From: Kluyveromyces lactis
Taxonomy: Eukaryota > Ascomycota > Saccharomycetes > Saccharomycetales > Saccharomycetaceae
Reading direction: 5' to 3'
DNA length: 64,000 nucleotides
Assembly (NCBI RefSeq): GCF_000002515.2
Contig: NC_006041.1
Coordinates: 1,364,001-1,428,000, forward strand
Shown here: one piece after another, positions 9,701 through 20,877 of the stretch
Position numbering within the stretch: position 1 is the first letter of the stretch
Layout: the number at the start of each line of letters is the position of its first letter
Notes under the pieces: generated by a model
Seen by the model: only the letters and a program-made list of their open reading frames with translations
Told to the model about the DNA's origin: nothing
The model's database searches: none
Translations under genes and position numbers: made by a program

Positions 9701-12700
9701 TTACCGTATTGGTTCTTCTGTTGAGTTCGATTGGTGTGCTGTTACCGCTGTTAGAACTTTGCGTAAAAATAACTTCAAAACAATCATGGTTAATTACAAC
9801 CCTGAAACAGTTTCTACCGATTATGATGAGGCTGACAGACTTTACTTCGAAACTATTAACTTAGAAAGAATTATGGATATTTACGAATTGGAAAGCTCTG
9901 CTGGTGTTGTTGTTTCTATGGGTGGTCAAACTTCCAACAATATTGCCATGTCTTTACACCGTGAAAATGTTAAGATCCTAGGTACTTCTCCAGAGATGAT
10001 CGATTCTGCTGAAAACCGTTATAAGTTCTCACGTATGTTGGATCAAATCGATGTTGACCAACCTGCTTGGAAAGAATTGACTTCCATGGATGAGGCCGAG
10101 GATTTTGCTGAAAAAGTAAGCTATCCTGTTTTAGTCAGACCTTCCTACGTCTTATCAGGTGCCGCAATGAATACAGTCTATTCTAAGGATGACTTGGAAT
10201 CTTATTTGAACCAGGCCGTGGAAGTTTCTCGTGAATATCCAGTTGTTATCACCAAATATATTGAAAATGCTAAGGAAATCGAAATGGACGCAGTTGCCTT
10301 AGACGGTGAATTGATTATGCATGTCGTTTCTGAGCATGTTGAAAACGCAGGTGTTCACTCTGGTGACGCTACACTAATTGTTCCTCCTCAAGATTTAGAC
10401 CCTGAAACAGTTCGTAGAATCGTTGAAGCCACTGCCAAAATCGGTAGAGCATTGCAGATTACTGGTCCATATAACATTCAATTTATTGCTAAGAACAACG
10501 AAATTAAGGTTATTGAATGTAACGTTAGAGCATCTCGTTCGTTCCCATTCATCTCGAAAGTTGTTGGTGTTAACTTGATTGAAATGGCCACTAAGGCCAT
10601 TATGGGCATTCCTGTAACCCCTTACCCAGTGGAGAAACTTCCTGATGACTACGTAGCAATCAAAGTTCCTCAATTCTCTTTCCCACGTTTGGCTGGTGCA
10701 GATCCAGTTCTCGGAGTTGAAATGGCCTCAACTGGTGAAGTTGCTGCTTTCGGCCATTCTAAATATGAAGCTTACTTGAAGTCCTTGTTGGCAACTGGCT
10801 TCAAATTACCAAAGAAAAACATTCTATTATCCATCGGTTCATACAAGGAAAAACAAGAATTGCTACCAGGAGTGAAGAAGTTATACAATATGGGTTACAA
10901 GTTGTTTGCCACTGCCGGTACCGCAGATTTCATTTCTGAACATGGAATTCCAGTTCAATACTTGGAAGTATTGAACGAAGAAGACGATGAAAAGTCCGAA
11001 TATTCTTTGACACAACATCTAGCCAACAACAAGATTGATTTGTATATCAACCTACCATCTGCTAATAGGTTCCGTCGTCCTGCATCTTATGTTTCGAAGG
11101 GTTATAGAACTCGTCGTATGGCTGTTGATTTTTCTGTTCCATTAGTAACAAACGTCAAATGTGCCAAACTTTTGATTGAAGCCCTATCCAGAAATATGTC
11201 ACTAGATGTTTCCGAACGTGATGCCCAAACTTCTCACAGAACTGTGACCATCCCTGGTTTGATAAACATCTCTGCTTATGTTCCAAATATCTCTAACGTT
11301 TTGTTAGGTCCAGCAGAGCTCAAGGAAGTAACCCGTCTTTCTGTTGAATCTGGTTTCACTTACTCACAGATTATGCCAAAGTCTTCTAGTGGACCAGTTA
11401 TTACGGATGCTGCTTCTTTGAAGGTTGCCAACTCAGTTGTTAAAGACTCTGCTTACACAAACTTTGGTTTCACTGTTGCGGCTACTCCAAACAATATTGA
11501 CACCGTCTCCGCTGTTGCTAACGAGGCTACCTCTTTGTTCTTGCCATATCGCGAGCTTTCAAACAACGTTCCAGCCGTTTCTGAGCACCTAAAACATTGG
11601 CCACTAGATAAACCAGTGATTGCTGAAGCCAAGACATCTGACTTAGCTTCGGTGATTTTGTTAGCCTCTTTGCAGAACAGATCTATTCATATTACTGCTG
11701 TTTCCAACAAAGAAGATTTGTCCTTGGTTATGGCTGTTAAGGAGAAACAATCCAACGTTACCTGTGATGTCAATATTCATTCCTTGTTCGTTTCTCAGGA
11801 TGACTATCCAGAAGCTAAATTCCTCCCAACCAAAGAAGACCAAGAATTCTTCTGGTCCAACTTGGAATCAATTGATGCTTTCTCTATCGGTTCATTACCA
11901 ACTGCTCTTGCTGCGGTTACTGGTAACGAAATTGTTACTGGTCTCGGTATTAAGGAAGCTCTACCATTGTTATTGTCTGCTGTTAATGATGGAAGGTTGA
12001 CCATTGATGATATCGTTGAACGTTTGCATATCAATCCAGCTAAGATTTTCAGCATTCCTGAGCAAAACTCCGCTGTTGAAGTTGATTTGGACTTCACGTT
12101 CAGACATACCAAAAGATGGTCTCCTTATCAAAAAGGGGGATTGACTGGTGGTATTCAACGTGTGTTGATCAATGAAGAGACAATTGTTTTATCTGGTGAC
12201 TTAGTCGCTACTGAAGCCAAGGGCCAACCAATCCTACCATCCAAGTTTACTCCAACTACTCCGGCAGTAGCAAAGGAAACTCCACTGGCTGCAGTCGGAA
12301 CTCCAATTTTGGGGGCCATCTCTACATCAAGAAAGAGATTCTCTTTCTCTAATGAAAGAAGGCTATCCATCAATTCTATGGATGGTGATGATGAAGAAGC
12401 CATCTTGGATCAACCATTGGAACAAAGACTTATGTCCTCCAGACCACCTAAAGAGCTCTCCGCTCCAAGTGTTTTGATCAATTTGATCCGCACAAAGAAT
12501 CCATTCTTGAGAAGAAACATTCTATCAGTTAACCAATTCAAGCGTTCTGATTTCCATGCTCTCTTCGCAGTTGCTCAAGAGCTCAGAGCTGGTGTTGAAA
12601 GGGAAGGTGTTTTGGACGTCATGAAGAGCCGTGTTTTGACTACAATGTTCTACGAACCATCAACCCGTACATCATCTTCATTCATTGCTGCTATGGAACG

Positions 12701-13427
12701 TTTAGGTGGTAGAACTGTCAACATTAACACTTCTGCATCTTCTGTTAAGAAGGGTGAAACATTGCAAGATACCATCAGAACATTAGCCTGTTACTCTGAT
12801 GCAATTGTCTTGAGACATCCAGACGAAATGTCTGCCCACATTGCTGCCAAGTACTCACCTGTTCCTATCATCAACGGTGGTAACGGTTCTCGTGAACATC
12901 CAACTCAAGCCTTCTTGGATCTATTCACTATTCGTGAAGAATTGGGTACTGTCAACGGTATCACTGTTACCTTTATGGGTGACTTGAAGTTCGGTAGACC
13001 AGTTCACTCCTTGTGTCGTTTGCTACAACATTACCAAGTTAGAATTAACTTGATCGCTCCTAAGGAATTGAGGTTGCCTAATGCCTTGCGTAAAGAATTG
13101 CAAGATTCTGGCTTATTAGGTATTGAAAGTGAAACACTAACACCTGAAATCATTTCCAAATCCGATGTGTTGTACTGTACAAGAGTGCAACAAGAAAGGT
13201 TCGAAACCGAGGAAGATTACTTGAAGCTCAAGGACACTTACATTGTTGACAATAAGATCTTGTCTCATGCTAAACAACAGATGGTGGTCATGCACCCACT
13301 ACCTCGTGTTAATGAGATTCGTGAAGAGGTTGACTACGATCATCGTGCAGCTTACTTCAGACAAATGAGATATGGTTTGTTTGTCAGAATGGCATTGTTA
13401 GCCATGGTTATGGGTGTTGAATTATAA
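6741..13427 (+). CDS. URA2: Multifunctional carbamoyl-phosphate synthase / aspartate transcarbamylase
   Basis: 2228 residues. It catalyses the first two steps of pyrimidine synthesis, making carbamoyl phosphate from glutamine, ATP and bicarbonate and then carbamoyl aspartate. Order of domains: glutamine amidotransferase (to about 400, nucleophile in GICLGHQ near 300), duplicated carbamoyl-phosphate synthetase (about 440-1480), dihydroorotase-like segment (about 1490-1820), linker, and aspartate transcarbamylase (about 1910-2228) with [16 protein letters not shown] and MHPLPR. In the dihydroorotase-like part the usual HxH metal motif is replaced by NISAYVPN after IPGL, so that activity is probably dead, as in S. 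cerevisiae Ura2. The linker has RRLSINS (about 1873), a consensus protein kinase A site. The family is feedback-inhibited by UTP. The upstream region is unusually long. Confidence 0.98.
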   Translation: MSIITPTAPITPPMESTGDRMITLELKDGTTLQGYSFGAETTAAGELVFQTGMVGYPESITDPSYEGQILVITFPLVGNYGVPDRKLMDEYVEGLPRYFESNRIHVAGLVIAHYTEEYSHWLAQSSLGTWLKESNVPAVYGIDSRSLTKHLREAGSMLGRFALQKPGTSFEDANSAEWMSYFETPEWVDPNVDNLVAKVSLKAPKLFVPNHPDIDLVQGPDGKTLRIVAVDVGMKYNQIRCFVKRGVELLVVPWDYDFTTEEYDGLFISNGPGNPAILQEVSDRLTKVLDAKKTPVFGICLGHQLLARASGASTLKMKFGNRGHNIPCTSTVSGRCYITSQNHGFAVDETSLTNGWKSLFTNANDGSNEGIYHSELPYFSVQFHPESTPGPRDTEFLFDVFIQSVLDFKQTGVLKQVEFPGGNIEENLAAHPREDVKKVLVLGSGGLSIGQAGEFDYSGSQAIKALKEEGIYTILINPNIATIQTSKGLADKVYFLPVTAEFVRKVILHERPDAIYVTFGGQTALSVGIEMKDEFETLGVKVLGTPIDTVITTEDRELFANAMDEINEKCAKSAAAATVAEALEAVKDIGFPVIVRAAYALGGLGSGFASNEKELVDLCNVAFASSPQVLVERSMKGWKEIEYEVVRDAFDNCITVCNMENFDPLGIHTGDSIVIAPSQTLSDEDYNMLRTTAVNVIRHLGVVGECNIQYALNPTSKEYCIIEVNARLSRSSALASKATGYPLAYTAAKLGLNIPLYEVKNSVTRSTCACFEPSLDYCVVKMPRWDLKKFTRVSTLLSSSMKSVGEVMSIGRTFEEAIQKAIRSTEYSNIGFSETDDELDIDYELSNPSDMRIFAIANAFAKFGYSIDQVWEKTNIDKWFLNKLYSLIKFSDKISSYGSKENLPALVLKQAKQLGFEDRQIAKFLNSNEVAIRRLRKEYGIIPFVKQIDTVAAEFPAHTNYLYLTYNAAAHDLDFNDHGVMVLGSGVYRIGSSVEFDWCAVTAVRTLRKNNFKTIMVNYNPETVSTDYDEADRLYFETINLERIMDIYELESSAGVVVSMGGQTSNNIAMSLHRENVKILGTSPEMIDSAENRYKFSRMLDQIDVDQPAWKELTSMDEAEDFAEKVSYPVLVRPSYVLSGAAMNTVYSKDDLESYLNQAVEVSREYPVVITKYIENAKEIEMDAVALDGELIMHVVSEHVENAGVHSGDATLIVPPQDLDPETVRRIVEATAKIGRALQITGPYNIQFIAKNNEIKVIECNVRASRSFPFISKVVGVNLIEMATKAIMGIPVTPYPVEKLPDDYVAIKVPQFSFPRLAGADPVLGVEMASTGEVAAFGHSKYEAYLKSLLATGFKLPKKNILLSIGSYKEKQELLPGVKKLYNMGYKLFATAGTADFISEHGIPVQYLEVLNEEDDEKSEYSLTQHLANNKIDLYINLPSANRFRRPASYVSKGYRTRRMAVDFSVPLVTNVKCAKLLIEALSRNMSLDVSERDAQTSHRTVTIPGLINISAYVPNISNVLLGPAELKEVTRLSVESGFTYSQIMPKSSSGPVITDAASLKVANSVVKDSAYTNFGFTVAATPNNIDTVSAVANEATSLFLPYRELSNNVPAVSEHLKHWPLDKPVIAEAKTSDLASVILLASLQNRSIHITAVSNKEDLSLVMAVKEKQSNVTCDVNIHSLFVSQDDYPEAKFLPTKEDQEFFWSNLESIDAFSIGSLPTALAAVTGNEIVTGLGIKEALPLLLSAVNDGRLTIDDIVERLHINPAKIFSIPEQNSAVEVDLDFTFRHTKRWSPYQKGGLTGGIQRVLINEETIVLSGDLVATEAKGQPILPSKFTPTTPAVAKETPLAAVGTPILGAISTSRKRFSFSNERRLSINSMDGDDEEAILDQPLEQRLMSSRPPKELSAPSVLINLIRTKNPFLRRNILSVNQFKRSDFHALFAVAQELRAGVEREGVLDVMKSRVLTTMFYEPSTRTSSSFIAAMERLGGRTVNINTSASSVKKGETLQDTIRTLACYSDAIVLRHPDEMSAHIAAKYSPVPIINGGNGSREHPTQAFLDLFTIREELGTVNGITVTFMGDLKFGRPVHSLCRLLQHYQVRINLIAPKELRLPNALRKELQDSGLLGIESETLTPEIISKSDVLYCTRVQQERFETEEDYLKLKDTYIVDNKILSHAKQQMVVMHPLPRVNEIREEVDYDHRAAYFRQMRYGLFVRMALLAMVMGVEL

Positions 13428-14098
13428 AGGAGCTAAACAGATTCGCGTTCGGAACTTTTTTCAGAATCAATCCAAAATCAAACAAAATAATTTAAACATG
13501 GAAGTAAATCGTTCATTTTACTTTAAATTCATCAGAAGGAATTCCTTAAACTAAGAAAACTCTTTTTTTGTGGGGACTTGAAAAGAGATATTTAATCGGA
13601 GGAAGAAAACTGATGAAATATGACTAAACTACCTTCATCTGTACCATAGTAATACAAGGACTTTCATAGTAGGAAAATAACTTCCTTAAAATTACAAAGT
13701 GACTTTTATCTATTGCACTTTCTATTCTTTGAAATGCTCAAAATTTCAGATACAATTAGTATATTTTGACATATATATCATTTTGTCGTACATATATAGT
13801 TCAAAGGTTTATCCTTACATTCACATCTGCATCGTTTAATACATTAATATTTCGCATCGACTTTATTTTCATTCTATTGTTCTCTTTTGTTTGAACCTAT
13901 TCAGCTGTCAGTCTCTAGGCAAAACCAGCAACATATTAGTAAAAATGATCACGTGACAGATATCAACGCTTTCCCTTCTCTGTCAGAATATCTCAAAATC
14001 TTAATATGAAAGACAGTTGTATTTTTTTGATTTGATTAAGTTCAAGTCATCTCCGATGATAGAATTGCCTTGAAATGTGGTACGTTGGGCTGAAATAA
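13428..14098. other. URA2-AIM23 intergenic region
   Basis: This contains the URA2 3' end and the AIM23 promoter with a CACGTG box. The rest is A+T-rich sequence without a recognised gene. Confidence 0.5.
13948..13956. promoter_or_regulatory. E-box ATCACGTGA upstream of AIM23
   Basis: A full Cbf1-type palindrome lies about 140 bp before the AIM23 ATG. The same extended box recurs upstream of PHB2, MRPL6 and MRPL9. Confidence 0.5.
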
Positions 14099-15142
14099 AT
14101 GAAGTACCACTATATACAGATGCTCAGAACTACTTTTAAATACAGCATTTCTTCAATACGTTTATTTTGCAATAATCGGGTTCTCCAGAACGAATCAAGG
14201 GCTGTATCGGATCTTCTTTTTAACCTACCAACATACAATCCAGCGACACATCGAAAGAGCGGTAACAATTCTCCACATAAAAATCGTGATAAACACCGCC
14301 ATAGAAACGGTAATAAAGATCAACGGAATAAAAAACTTGTTTTCAGATGGAATAGTGGAACAGAGAAACAGCAGGCAGCTGCCAACTCGGTGCTAGAGGA
14401 AATACTAGCAATAAATTCAAAGGGTAACATCAAGGCAATCAATCCAGAAACTAGCAAGCTAGAAGAAGCCAATATTAGGAACTTTTTGAAGGGCGTTAAC
14501 CTTGAGATAAATGGGATAGCTATGGTGAGTATCGATAATGCTGCGTCCGGAGATGTTCGTCTACCCATTGTCAAAGAAGTGCCAACAAGACAGGCATTAA
14601 AGAATTATTCCGACAAACTATCTAAAATTAAAGAAGAAGAACTTATAAAATTGGGTGTCAATATAAAGAAAACTGGCCGTCGCTCTCCAGACTCGAAAGC
14701 GGATTCATCTTGGAAATCAATCAAGGTTTCATGGCAAATATCGGATTATGATTTGAAAAAACAGAAATGTAGTGAAATTGTTTCTAATTTGGAAAAAGGT
14801 AGCAAGATTGCTCTTTTCATTAATGATAAAGACTCTTCTAACTTGTCACCTATAGATGAGGAGGAATTAGAAGCGATGCAGGAATCTTCTATTTCTAAAA
14901 AGGAAATGAAAAGAAGGGAAGAGGTTTTGGAGAAGCTAAACGAAATAATCAGCGAATATTCATCACAGATTACACAAGAAGGTTTGATCAATCAAAGAAT
15001 AATTATGAAAGTAACTCCAAATCTTGTAAATACTAATAATGGAGTTGATAAAAAAGCTCTCAAGGAGCAACGGAAACGGGAAAGGCAGGAAAAGCTGCAA
15101 CGCAGAATTGAGAAGAAAAAAACCAGCGATTCCACCGAATAA
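14099..15142 (+). CDS. AIM23: Mitochondrial translation initiation factor 3
   Basis: 347 residues. Aim23 is the yeast mitochondrial IF3, which helps small-subunit initiation on mitochondrial mRNAs. The N-terminus is Arg-rich, Ser-rich and without acids (MLRTTFKYS), like a mitochondrial presequence. An in-frame ATG at 14120 starts at that MLR and may be the true start, because the seven residues before it add nothing. The core resembles recalled S. cerevisiae Aim23 throughout, with EEILAINSKGNIKAINP, KVSWQISDYDLKKQK and the C-terminal KALKEQRKRERQEKLQRRI. Its 3' end is about 105 bp from the convergent YJL132W-like gene. URA2-AIM23-YJL132W order is as in S. cerevisiae. Confidence 0.93.
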   Translation: MKYHYIQMLRTTFKYSISSIRLFCNNRVLQNESRAVSDLLFNLPTYNPATHRKSGNNSPHKNRDKHRHRNGNKDQRNKKLVFRWNSGTEKQQAAANSVLEEILAINSKGNIKAINPETSKLEEANIRNFLKGVNLEINGIAMVSIDNAASGDVRLPIVKEVPTRQALKNYSDKLSKIKEEELIKLGVNIKKTGRRSPDSKADSSWKSIKVSWQISDYDLKKQKCSEIVSNLEKGSKIALFINDKDSSNLSPIDEEELEAMQESSISKKEMKRREEVLEKLNEIISEYSSQITQEGLINQRIIMKVTPNLVNTNNGVDKKALKEQRKRERQEKLQRRIEKKKTSDSTE

Positions 15143-15247
15143 CCAGGAAATATCTCGGACGATAGACGTTATAATGGCATATGTATCTTGTAAATATTGA
15201 TAATTAGCGTACATATATCGAAAAATTTCACGTAATTGTGATGTATT

Positions 15248-17284
15248 CTAATGAATCAATAATGCTCCGATTAGCGAAAGGTCATGTAAGTCACCGTAGC
15301 CAAATTGTGGAATGGAAACTAATAAGTCATCTAATGGGGACTCAGCCAAATTGGAGCCGAAATTAGACCAACCCTTTTTCTTTTGCTCGGGGTTAACGAA
15401 TTCAAGGTGTTTTAAAGCGGTTATGAGCAAATGTTTGGATCTCCAAAGTTCAACTGTTCTCTTCATTTCTGACATAGAGACACTCCAGATAGCACCAGCG
15501 CCATTAAAACTGCCCGGAGAAGAAAGAAATAGCCTTTTCCGGGAGTGTGAGAAGTGAACACCCTTACCAAACTCAATAGAGGACTTGACAGTGTTAAGGT
15601 CAACTAATGTGTCAAGTTCCAATATTAACCAGACCTCTAGTGCAGAGTTGCCAGCATCTTTGAATATGTAGACCTTATTGAAGAGCAACTGTGATATTGC
15701 AATATAATCTACTTGATCATGAGTCCATACGTGCATTTCTGCACCAAAGAATCCATGTTCAGAGGATGCTATAATATCCCCCCATTTCCATGGGACGTCT
15801 TCGCTAGGAAAGATGATATCATCCTCTTTAATGTAAAACGATGGTGGAATTCCTGTATTTAATTGTTGTAAGTTGTATCCGTACACTAGTCCTAGGCTTT
15901 GAGCAGTCACAAATAAAAAACTGCCAGATGCTGCAGCGTTAGCCCCATAATGTTGAAATTTTAAAGATCTTGGTCCGTTTAAGACTATACTCCCGATATT
16001 ATCTACAAATTCCACTTGATTTATTTTACCTGAAACCAAGTATGGGATGATATTCAATCCTGGAATAATTATCACCTTTCCTAGTTCGTTCTTATTACAA
16101 TACTTGCAAGTCAAAATTAAATCTGGTATCTGGTCGTTGTCAAGATCAACTATGCAACTAACTTCTTGATAGCTAGACGAAGGATCCACGATAGTTATAA
16201 TCTTCTCACCAAATAAGTAGATATGAATAAATTTTTTACCAGGCTCAGAAACAACAAGATAGTCATAATTCGATAATCTGAACTTATGAACTTTTGACCC
16301 ATAAAGAGCAGTCATTTTTGAACTTTGCTTACCCTCAGATTCAAGTGTGGACATAGGAATGACATAAATGGACCCACTTACATCATCTAATGGTGCCCCG
16401 ACTGCAATGCAGGGAACATCTTCCAAGAATTCTCCACTGACAATGCTGGTACCAAATAGCGACAACTTTTTTAATGGAGTCACATATTTATTATCACTGT
16501 TGGAGTCTTGAGTTGTAATAGATAAAGAGGATTTCTCACTGGATTGTTGGACGTTAAATTGTAATCCAATTCCATAAGTGAACTTTTGCAACTCTGCTAA
16601 GATATTCCACTCTCCTCCTCGCCAATGTTCTCTTAAAAGTTTCGGACCACCTGGACTCAACGAATACGCTACGTCCAAGGCATGAAACCTTTTGTTCTGT
16701 AATAAATAGAGTTCCGAGTGCAAGACACCAAGCATATCAAACATATGGCCAACGATGCTAACCCAATCACCTTCGATATTTTGCTGTGATAATAGGTCGA
16801 GAACGTCTTCCTTCAAGGGTAACTTAATTTGCGTAGATAAGTAATAATTCCACTCAATATTGTCTTGACCAAGTAACAAAGATAAGTGAACTAAATCGGC
16901 AGAACCCCGTAGATATCTCAAAGTATCTTCTATACTACCTCCGAACTCTAAGTTTGCCAAAATATTTACCACTCCATGGTCGGTATAATTCTGAAGACTG
17001 TTTATCTTATTTCCTACCGACACCCCTAATATAAACTGCTTTAACCCATGATCATCATTACCTGTGCCATACTTTTCTTGCCATAGCTGTACACCATCCT
17101 GCAAGAACACATCCCAATCTACTTCTAATTTATCAAACTGCAGAACAGACTCCAGAAACAAAGAACCAGCTTTGGTAAAGGAATCGTGATTAGGGATTGA
17201 CCTAGCAACTTGCGTCAAATGAAACCCTACGCCAAATCCTAGAACAAATCGAACAGATAATATGACTAAAACAATTCCTAGCAT
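15248..17284 (-). CDS. Secreted or lumenal GPI-phospholipase-D-like protein (YJL132W homologue)
   Basis: 678 residues if started at the ATG that begins MLGIVLVILSV, a signal peptide (start at 17284). An upstream in-frame ATG at 17383 would add 33 hydrophilic residues ahead of the signal and overlaps a PAC/CTCAT repeat, so I prefer the internal start. The N-terminal third resembles the zinc-dependent phospholipase C-like domain of GPI-specific phospholipase D. The C-terminal two-thirds carry FG-GAP-like beta-propeller blades, for example AVGAPLDDVSGSIYVI, LSSPGSFNGAGAIWS and LLVSIPQFGYGD. S. cerevisiae YJL132W is poorly characterised, so the substrate is unknown. It is convergent with AIM23 and divergent from the YKR051W homologue. 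Confidence 0.85.
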   Translation of the reverse strand: MLGIVLVILSVRFVLGFGVGFHLTQVARSIPNHDSFTKAGSLFLESVLQFDKLEVDWDVFLQDGVQLWQEKYGTGNDDHGLKQFILGVSVGNKINSLQNYTDHGVVNILANLEFGGSIEDTLRYLRGSADLVHLSLLLGQDNIEWNYYLSTQIKLPLKEDVLDLLSQQNIEGDWVSIVGHMFDMLGVLHSELYLLQNKRFHALDVAYSLSPGGPKLLREHWRGGEWNILAELQKFTYGIGLQFNVQQSSEKSSLSITTQDSNSDNKYVTPLKKLSLFGTSIVSGEFLEDVPCIAVGAPLDDVSGSIYVIPMSTLESEGKQSSKMTALYGSKVHKFRLSNYDYLVVSEPGKKFIHIYLFGEKIITIVDPSSSYQEVSCIVDLDNDQIPDLILTCKYCNKNELGKVIIIPGLNIIPYLVSGKINQVEFVDNIGSIVLNGPRSLKFQHYGANAAASGSFLFVTAQSLGLVYGYNLQQLNTGIPPSFYIKEDDIIFPSEDVPWKWGDIIASSEHGFFGAEMHVWTHDQVDYIAISQLLFNKVYIFKDAGNSALEVWLILELDTLVDLNTVKSSIEFGKGVHFSHSRKRLFLSSPGSFNGAGAIWSVSMSEMKRTVELWRSKHLLITALKHLEFVNPEQKKKGWSNFGSNLAESPLDDLLVSIPQFGYGDLHDLSLIGALLIH

Positions 17285-17378
17285 GATTGTGAACTCTCTT
17301 ATACAGTAATTGCACCTCAGATCAAAGGGTTCAAAACATGTTACTACCTCTACTCTTCCTTCTTTAATTTCATCTCTG

Positions 17379-17401
17379 CTCATCTCATCTCATCTCATCG
17401 C
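17379..17401. promoter_or_regulatory. (CTCAT)4 repeat ending in a PAC box
   Basis: Four tandem CTCAT units (17379-17398) run into CGC, so that the minus strand reads GCGATGAGAT (17392-17401), an exact PAC element. It lies in the divergent promoter shared by the YJL132W-like and YKR051W-like genes. I saw no RRPE next to it, so it may be a chance product of the repeat. Confidence 0.4.
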
Positions 17402-17551
17402 ACTTTATTTATTTCAACAAAAATATCAAAACGGTAACCCTTTACAAAATAATCATAATATATATATGTCAGAATAATCATTAAAAGAACAAAGCAACCA
17501 AGACAAATTGACAGGTAAACCACACATTTCAGGACCGTCTACTGCATTTGT

Positions 17552-18835
17552 ATGTTTTCTTTTGTACGACACTTTGATGAGTGGAACCTTGCTGCTATTA
17601 CCTCAGGTGCTTCTCTTCCGAACTGGCTGATATATTTGTGTGGTATTTGTACAATAGTTGCCACAAGTATATCCATTATTTCACAATGCGGGCAGTTGTG
17701 GAATTATAGAATTCCTTCGCAGCAAAGGTTGATATTAAGGATCCAGATGATGGTACCTATATTTTCCATCTCATGTTTTGCTTCGATTTTACGACCAGAG
17801 ATAGGCGCCATTTATATTGATCCGATTAGAGAAATTTATGAGGCATTGGTCATCTATCAGTTCTTTACGTATTTGACTTTACGACTAGGTGGTGAACGGA
17901 ATATCATCATCAACATCGCGCCAATGTATCCACCGAGCAGGCATGCTATCCCATTCTTTGGGCGTTACCTACAAAGAATCGATCTTAGTGATCCTCACGA
18001 TTTCGAGACGTTGAAGCGTGGTGTTTTACAATACGTTTGGTTCAAGCCAGTGTACTGTATCGGTATGGCAACGTTTGAAGCGTTCCAATGGAATACCGTC
18101 TGGTTAGTAATATGCTACAATATCAGTGTGACATGGTCTCTTTACTGTCTCGCGATGTTCTGGAAATGTTTGTACACAGAGCTTTCAGTATTCAAACCAT
18201 GGCCGAAATTTATGTGTGTCAAGTTGATTATTTTCGCATCGTACTGGCAAAGTCTCATTATCAACGTTTTAACGATTATAGATGTCATTGATATACATGG
18301 TGACGACAAATATGTGGCATTTGAGATCGGTAATAGTGTACTTTGTGTTGAAATGATTGGATTTGCTATTGCACATTGGTATGCGTTTTCAAGTGACGAA
18401 TACGGTCCGGACAAGTACCCAAACTCTGGAAGGTTGAAGATCCTCTATGCTTTGAAGGACTGGCTTGGTTTTAAAGATCTATGGTGGGATTTCAAGAGTG
18501 TAATAAATGGTGATTACAGAGATTACAGGAGCTTTGACTCGGTGGAATCAATGCTCGCGGACAGAGACACGCACTCAAGAACCAACAGATTGACTAGGGG
18601 ATTAAGGTACACAAATCAGGGTATGTCATCTTACTGGGTCGGATCTAGTGGATATGGCAGCACCGAAACTGATAACGGGAACGATTTAGAATCGGCATGG
18701 ACTGATATCACTGAAGGTTTGAATTTGCCAAGGTATATTCCAGAGGACAGCAATTATCCAGTGGTCTGGGACGCAACATCACATCGATATGATGCTAGAA
18801 TTGATGATTTGAGGAAACAAATGAGGTCGAAGTAA
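17552..18835 (+). CDS. Seven-TM DUF300/TMEM184 family membrane protein (YKR051W homologue)
   Basis: 427 residues. The family (organic solute transporter alpha / TMEM184 / LAZ1) has seven predicted membrane spans. Here hydrophobic segments begin at NWLIYLCGICTIVATSI and continue to about residue 285. Family landmarks include YEALVIYQFFTYL, the LGGERN segment and LKRGVLQYVWFKP. The last ~130 residues are a hydrophilic Ser/Asp-rich tail. Function in yeast is not established. In S. cerevisiae YKR051W sits between TRK2 and MRS4. Here it sits next to MRS4, in a block that also carries YJL-type genes, which is direct evidence of unduplicated order. It is convergent with MRS4. Confidence 0.92.
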   Translation: MFSFVRHFDEWNLAAITSGASLPNWLIYLCGICTIVATSISIISQCGQLWNYRIPSQQRLILRIQMMVPIFSISCFASILRPEIGAIYIDPIREIYEALVIYQFFTYLTLRLGGERNIIINIAPMYPPSRHAIPFFGRYLQRIDLSDPHDFETLKRGVLQYVWFKPVYCIGMATFEAFQWNTVWLVICYNISVTWSLYCLAMFWKCLYTELSVFKPWPKFMCVKLIIFASYWQSLIINVLTIIDVIDIHGDDKYVAFEIGNSVLCVEMIGFAIAHWYAFSSDEYGPDKYPNSGRLKILYALKDWLGFKDLWWDFKSVINGDYRDYRSFDSVESMLADRDTHSRTNRLTRGLRYTNQGMSSYWVGSSGYGSTETDNGNDLESAWTDITEGLNLPRYIPEDSNYPVVWDATSHRYDARIDDLRKQMRSK

Positions 18836-19229
18836 ATGTTTTTTAAGGGTGGGACTTTTGTATTGTACTTACTAGTGACAGGAAGAGAGGGCAGTCATGA
18901 TTTTAGAACAAAGAGAAAACAGCAGCAATAGCGTTTAATTGTGGGAGAAATGACAAAATCTATATGGATATATGAAACGCTTAAATATACATACAATATC
19001 TACAGGGGATATATAGCAGTTAGAAATTGTGGAATAAAAGACCATGCTGCCAGATAAAAAGGAATAACAGGGGAAGAAGAAGGTAAAAGATTGGTGACTC
19101 TAAATATAAGCATGTCAAGTAAAACGAATACTAAGAGCACAACATTGTGGAATTGGGGAGGGGTAAGCGTTATACTTTGTGCGTGTTTGTAAGGGGGGGG
19201 GGGGGGTCATTAGATCATTCAAACGATAT
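18836..19229. other. Convergent YKR051W-like/MRS4 3' region with a G14 run
   Basis: This contains the 3' ends of two convergent genes and a run of 14 G residues (19193-19206), which is poly-C in MRS4 transcript sense, just past the MRS4 stop. No gene was recognised. Confidence 0.6.
19193..19206. repeat. Mononucleotide G14 tract
   Basis: Fourteen consecutive G on the + strand, 24 bp beyond the MRS4 stop codon. Long G/C homopolymers are rare in A+T-rich yeast DNA and are prone to length change and to G-quadruplex formation. Confidence 0.95.
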
Positions 19230-20210
19230 TTATAATGAGGGTTCTTGCTTTGTGAACAATAAATGTTTAGCAAATTCGTAAGAGGTCCAGGAGATAGCAG
19301 TTGCAGGGATATTAGAAATAACTCTTGGTTGTAAACCTCTCCAGAAACCTTTCCAACCGTAAGATTGCCATATGGCTTGAGCAGCTTTCTTGAAAGTATT
19401 TGCGGTTTTGAACGATTCCACATGGACGGTATCGCTCCCTCTAATCTGTAACACTGTCTTGATGCAATCTAAAGGCGTGGTAACAGCTGCACAAGTGGCA
19501 CCGGCGATACCACCACACAAGCAATGGATCCAAGGGTTGTATGCATTAGTTGGGTTGAAGAACTTAGTACTGGATTCGTAAATCACGAAGTTCAAAGCTG
19601 CGAATGGGATATTCATAGCCAAAGTGGTTGGATAACTGTAAAAGAAAGCCATTGGACCTTCGTTCTTATAAATGTTGAAAGCCATTCTCCACATGGAAGA
19701 GTCACTACTCTTGGATTGCAATTGCAACCTCTGTTTGATTGTATCGAAGGGGTTCATTAATGCATCTGCGGCCACAGTGGCAGCAACACCACTGACGGCA
19801 GTTTTCAACGGCTGATGGGTATTGAAATCCTTAGCGTCGATCAACTGTTCTTTACAAAATTCATAAGTTGCAAAATATACTGCATGAGCAGGGCCTGCAC
19901 CCATCACCATAGACTGCACACCTCTCCACAACGCAAGGGACCCCTCTGTAGAAGAGATTCTCGATATCTGTTGTAAAAGGGTACCCGCACCGGCACCACC
20001 ACTGGCAGCACCGGCACCACCAGATGCCGACGCCGACGCCGCAGCCTTAATTTCCGATACTGCTTGCATTCTAGTCTTCAAAGCATCGATAGGAAACATG
20101 ATCGAATGTTCCATGATACCTGCAAACGCTCCTGCAATCAATTGATATGATAGTGGTGCAGTATCTGGCAAAGCCTCATAATCAATCTCCTGAATACCTG
20201 GGTCAGACAT
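19230..20210 (-). CDS. MRS4: Mitochondrial iron carrier Mrs3/Mrs4
   Basis: 326 residues from the first true ATG (MSDPGIQEIDYEALP), which aligns with the start of S. cerevisiae Mrs4. There is no usable ATG further upstream. It is a mitochondrial carrier family protein with three repeats, each with the signature PxDxxK: PIDALKTR, PFDTIKQR and PLDCIKT. The family imports Fe2+ into the matrix. The first matrix loop carries an unusual Ala/Ser/Gly-rich insertion (KAAASASASGGAGAASGG, about residues 56-78). It is the single pre-WGD counterpart of MRS3 and MRS4, next to YKR051W as in S. cerevisiae. Confidence 0.95.
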   Translation of the reverse strand: MSDPGIQEIDYEALPDTAPLSYQLIAGAFAGIMEHSIMFPIDALKTRMQAVSEIKAAASASASGGAGAASGGAGAGTLLQQISRISSTEGSLALWRGVQSMVMGAGPAHAVYFATYEFCKEQLIDAKDFNTHQPLKTAVSGVAATVAADALMNPFDTIKQRLQLQSKSSDSSMWRMAFNIYKNEGPMAFFYSYPTTLAMNIPFAALNFVIYESSTKFFNPTNAYNPWIHCLCGGIAGATCAAVTTPLDCIKTVLQIRGSDTVHVESFKTANTFKKAAQAIWQSYGWKGFWRGLQPRVISNIPATAISWTSYEFAKHLLFTKQEPSL

Positions 20211-20877
20211 GCTAAAATGATCACTCTCTTTCTCTTTTTCTATCAGACCAAAACTCAATCAAACCAAGAAAAAAAATAGCAGAGTGTTTCAAAACTAACA
20301 ACTTCTTACCTGATTAAAAGGATTCGGTGGTGTATTAAGACAAATTCTGGGATTGTTGATGAACCAAATGCTGTCAAAACTCGGTCTCTTCTCTCTCTTT
20401 CTCTGTATCTATACTGATTGAAGAGTTTGAATTTTTCAAATTTTTCACAATTTAGGCTTTCACTCTATGTAAAGGAAACAAAAGCGCAATAAACTGGACC
20501 TGAAATCTGGGTGAAGAAGCAACGACTTAGCCGGAGGAAAAACGGTTCTTGCCTTGCTGAATGATACCGGATAACTATAAACTAATCTGAATATTCAGCT
20601 ACTGTTATATAATTATCTAAAATTGGATACTGAACCCAGGAAGGGTATCAAGATATATTCTCCGTTTATACATCAATTTTTCATCATTACAATATATTCT
20701 CTTTCTCTAATGATGCAACGGAAAATTGACAAATGACCAATAAATGGGCGACTCATCTGGCACCAATCGAAAAGAAATACACGATGACTGACTTAATTAA
20801 TTTAACCGGTACAGTACCCAGCCATGTGATACCTAAATTTGATGCCTTGGCTCGAATAAAGGAACTTAAGCCATACG

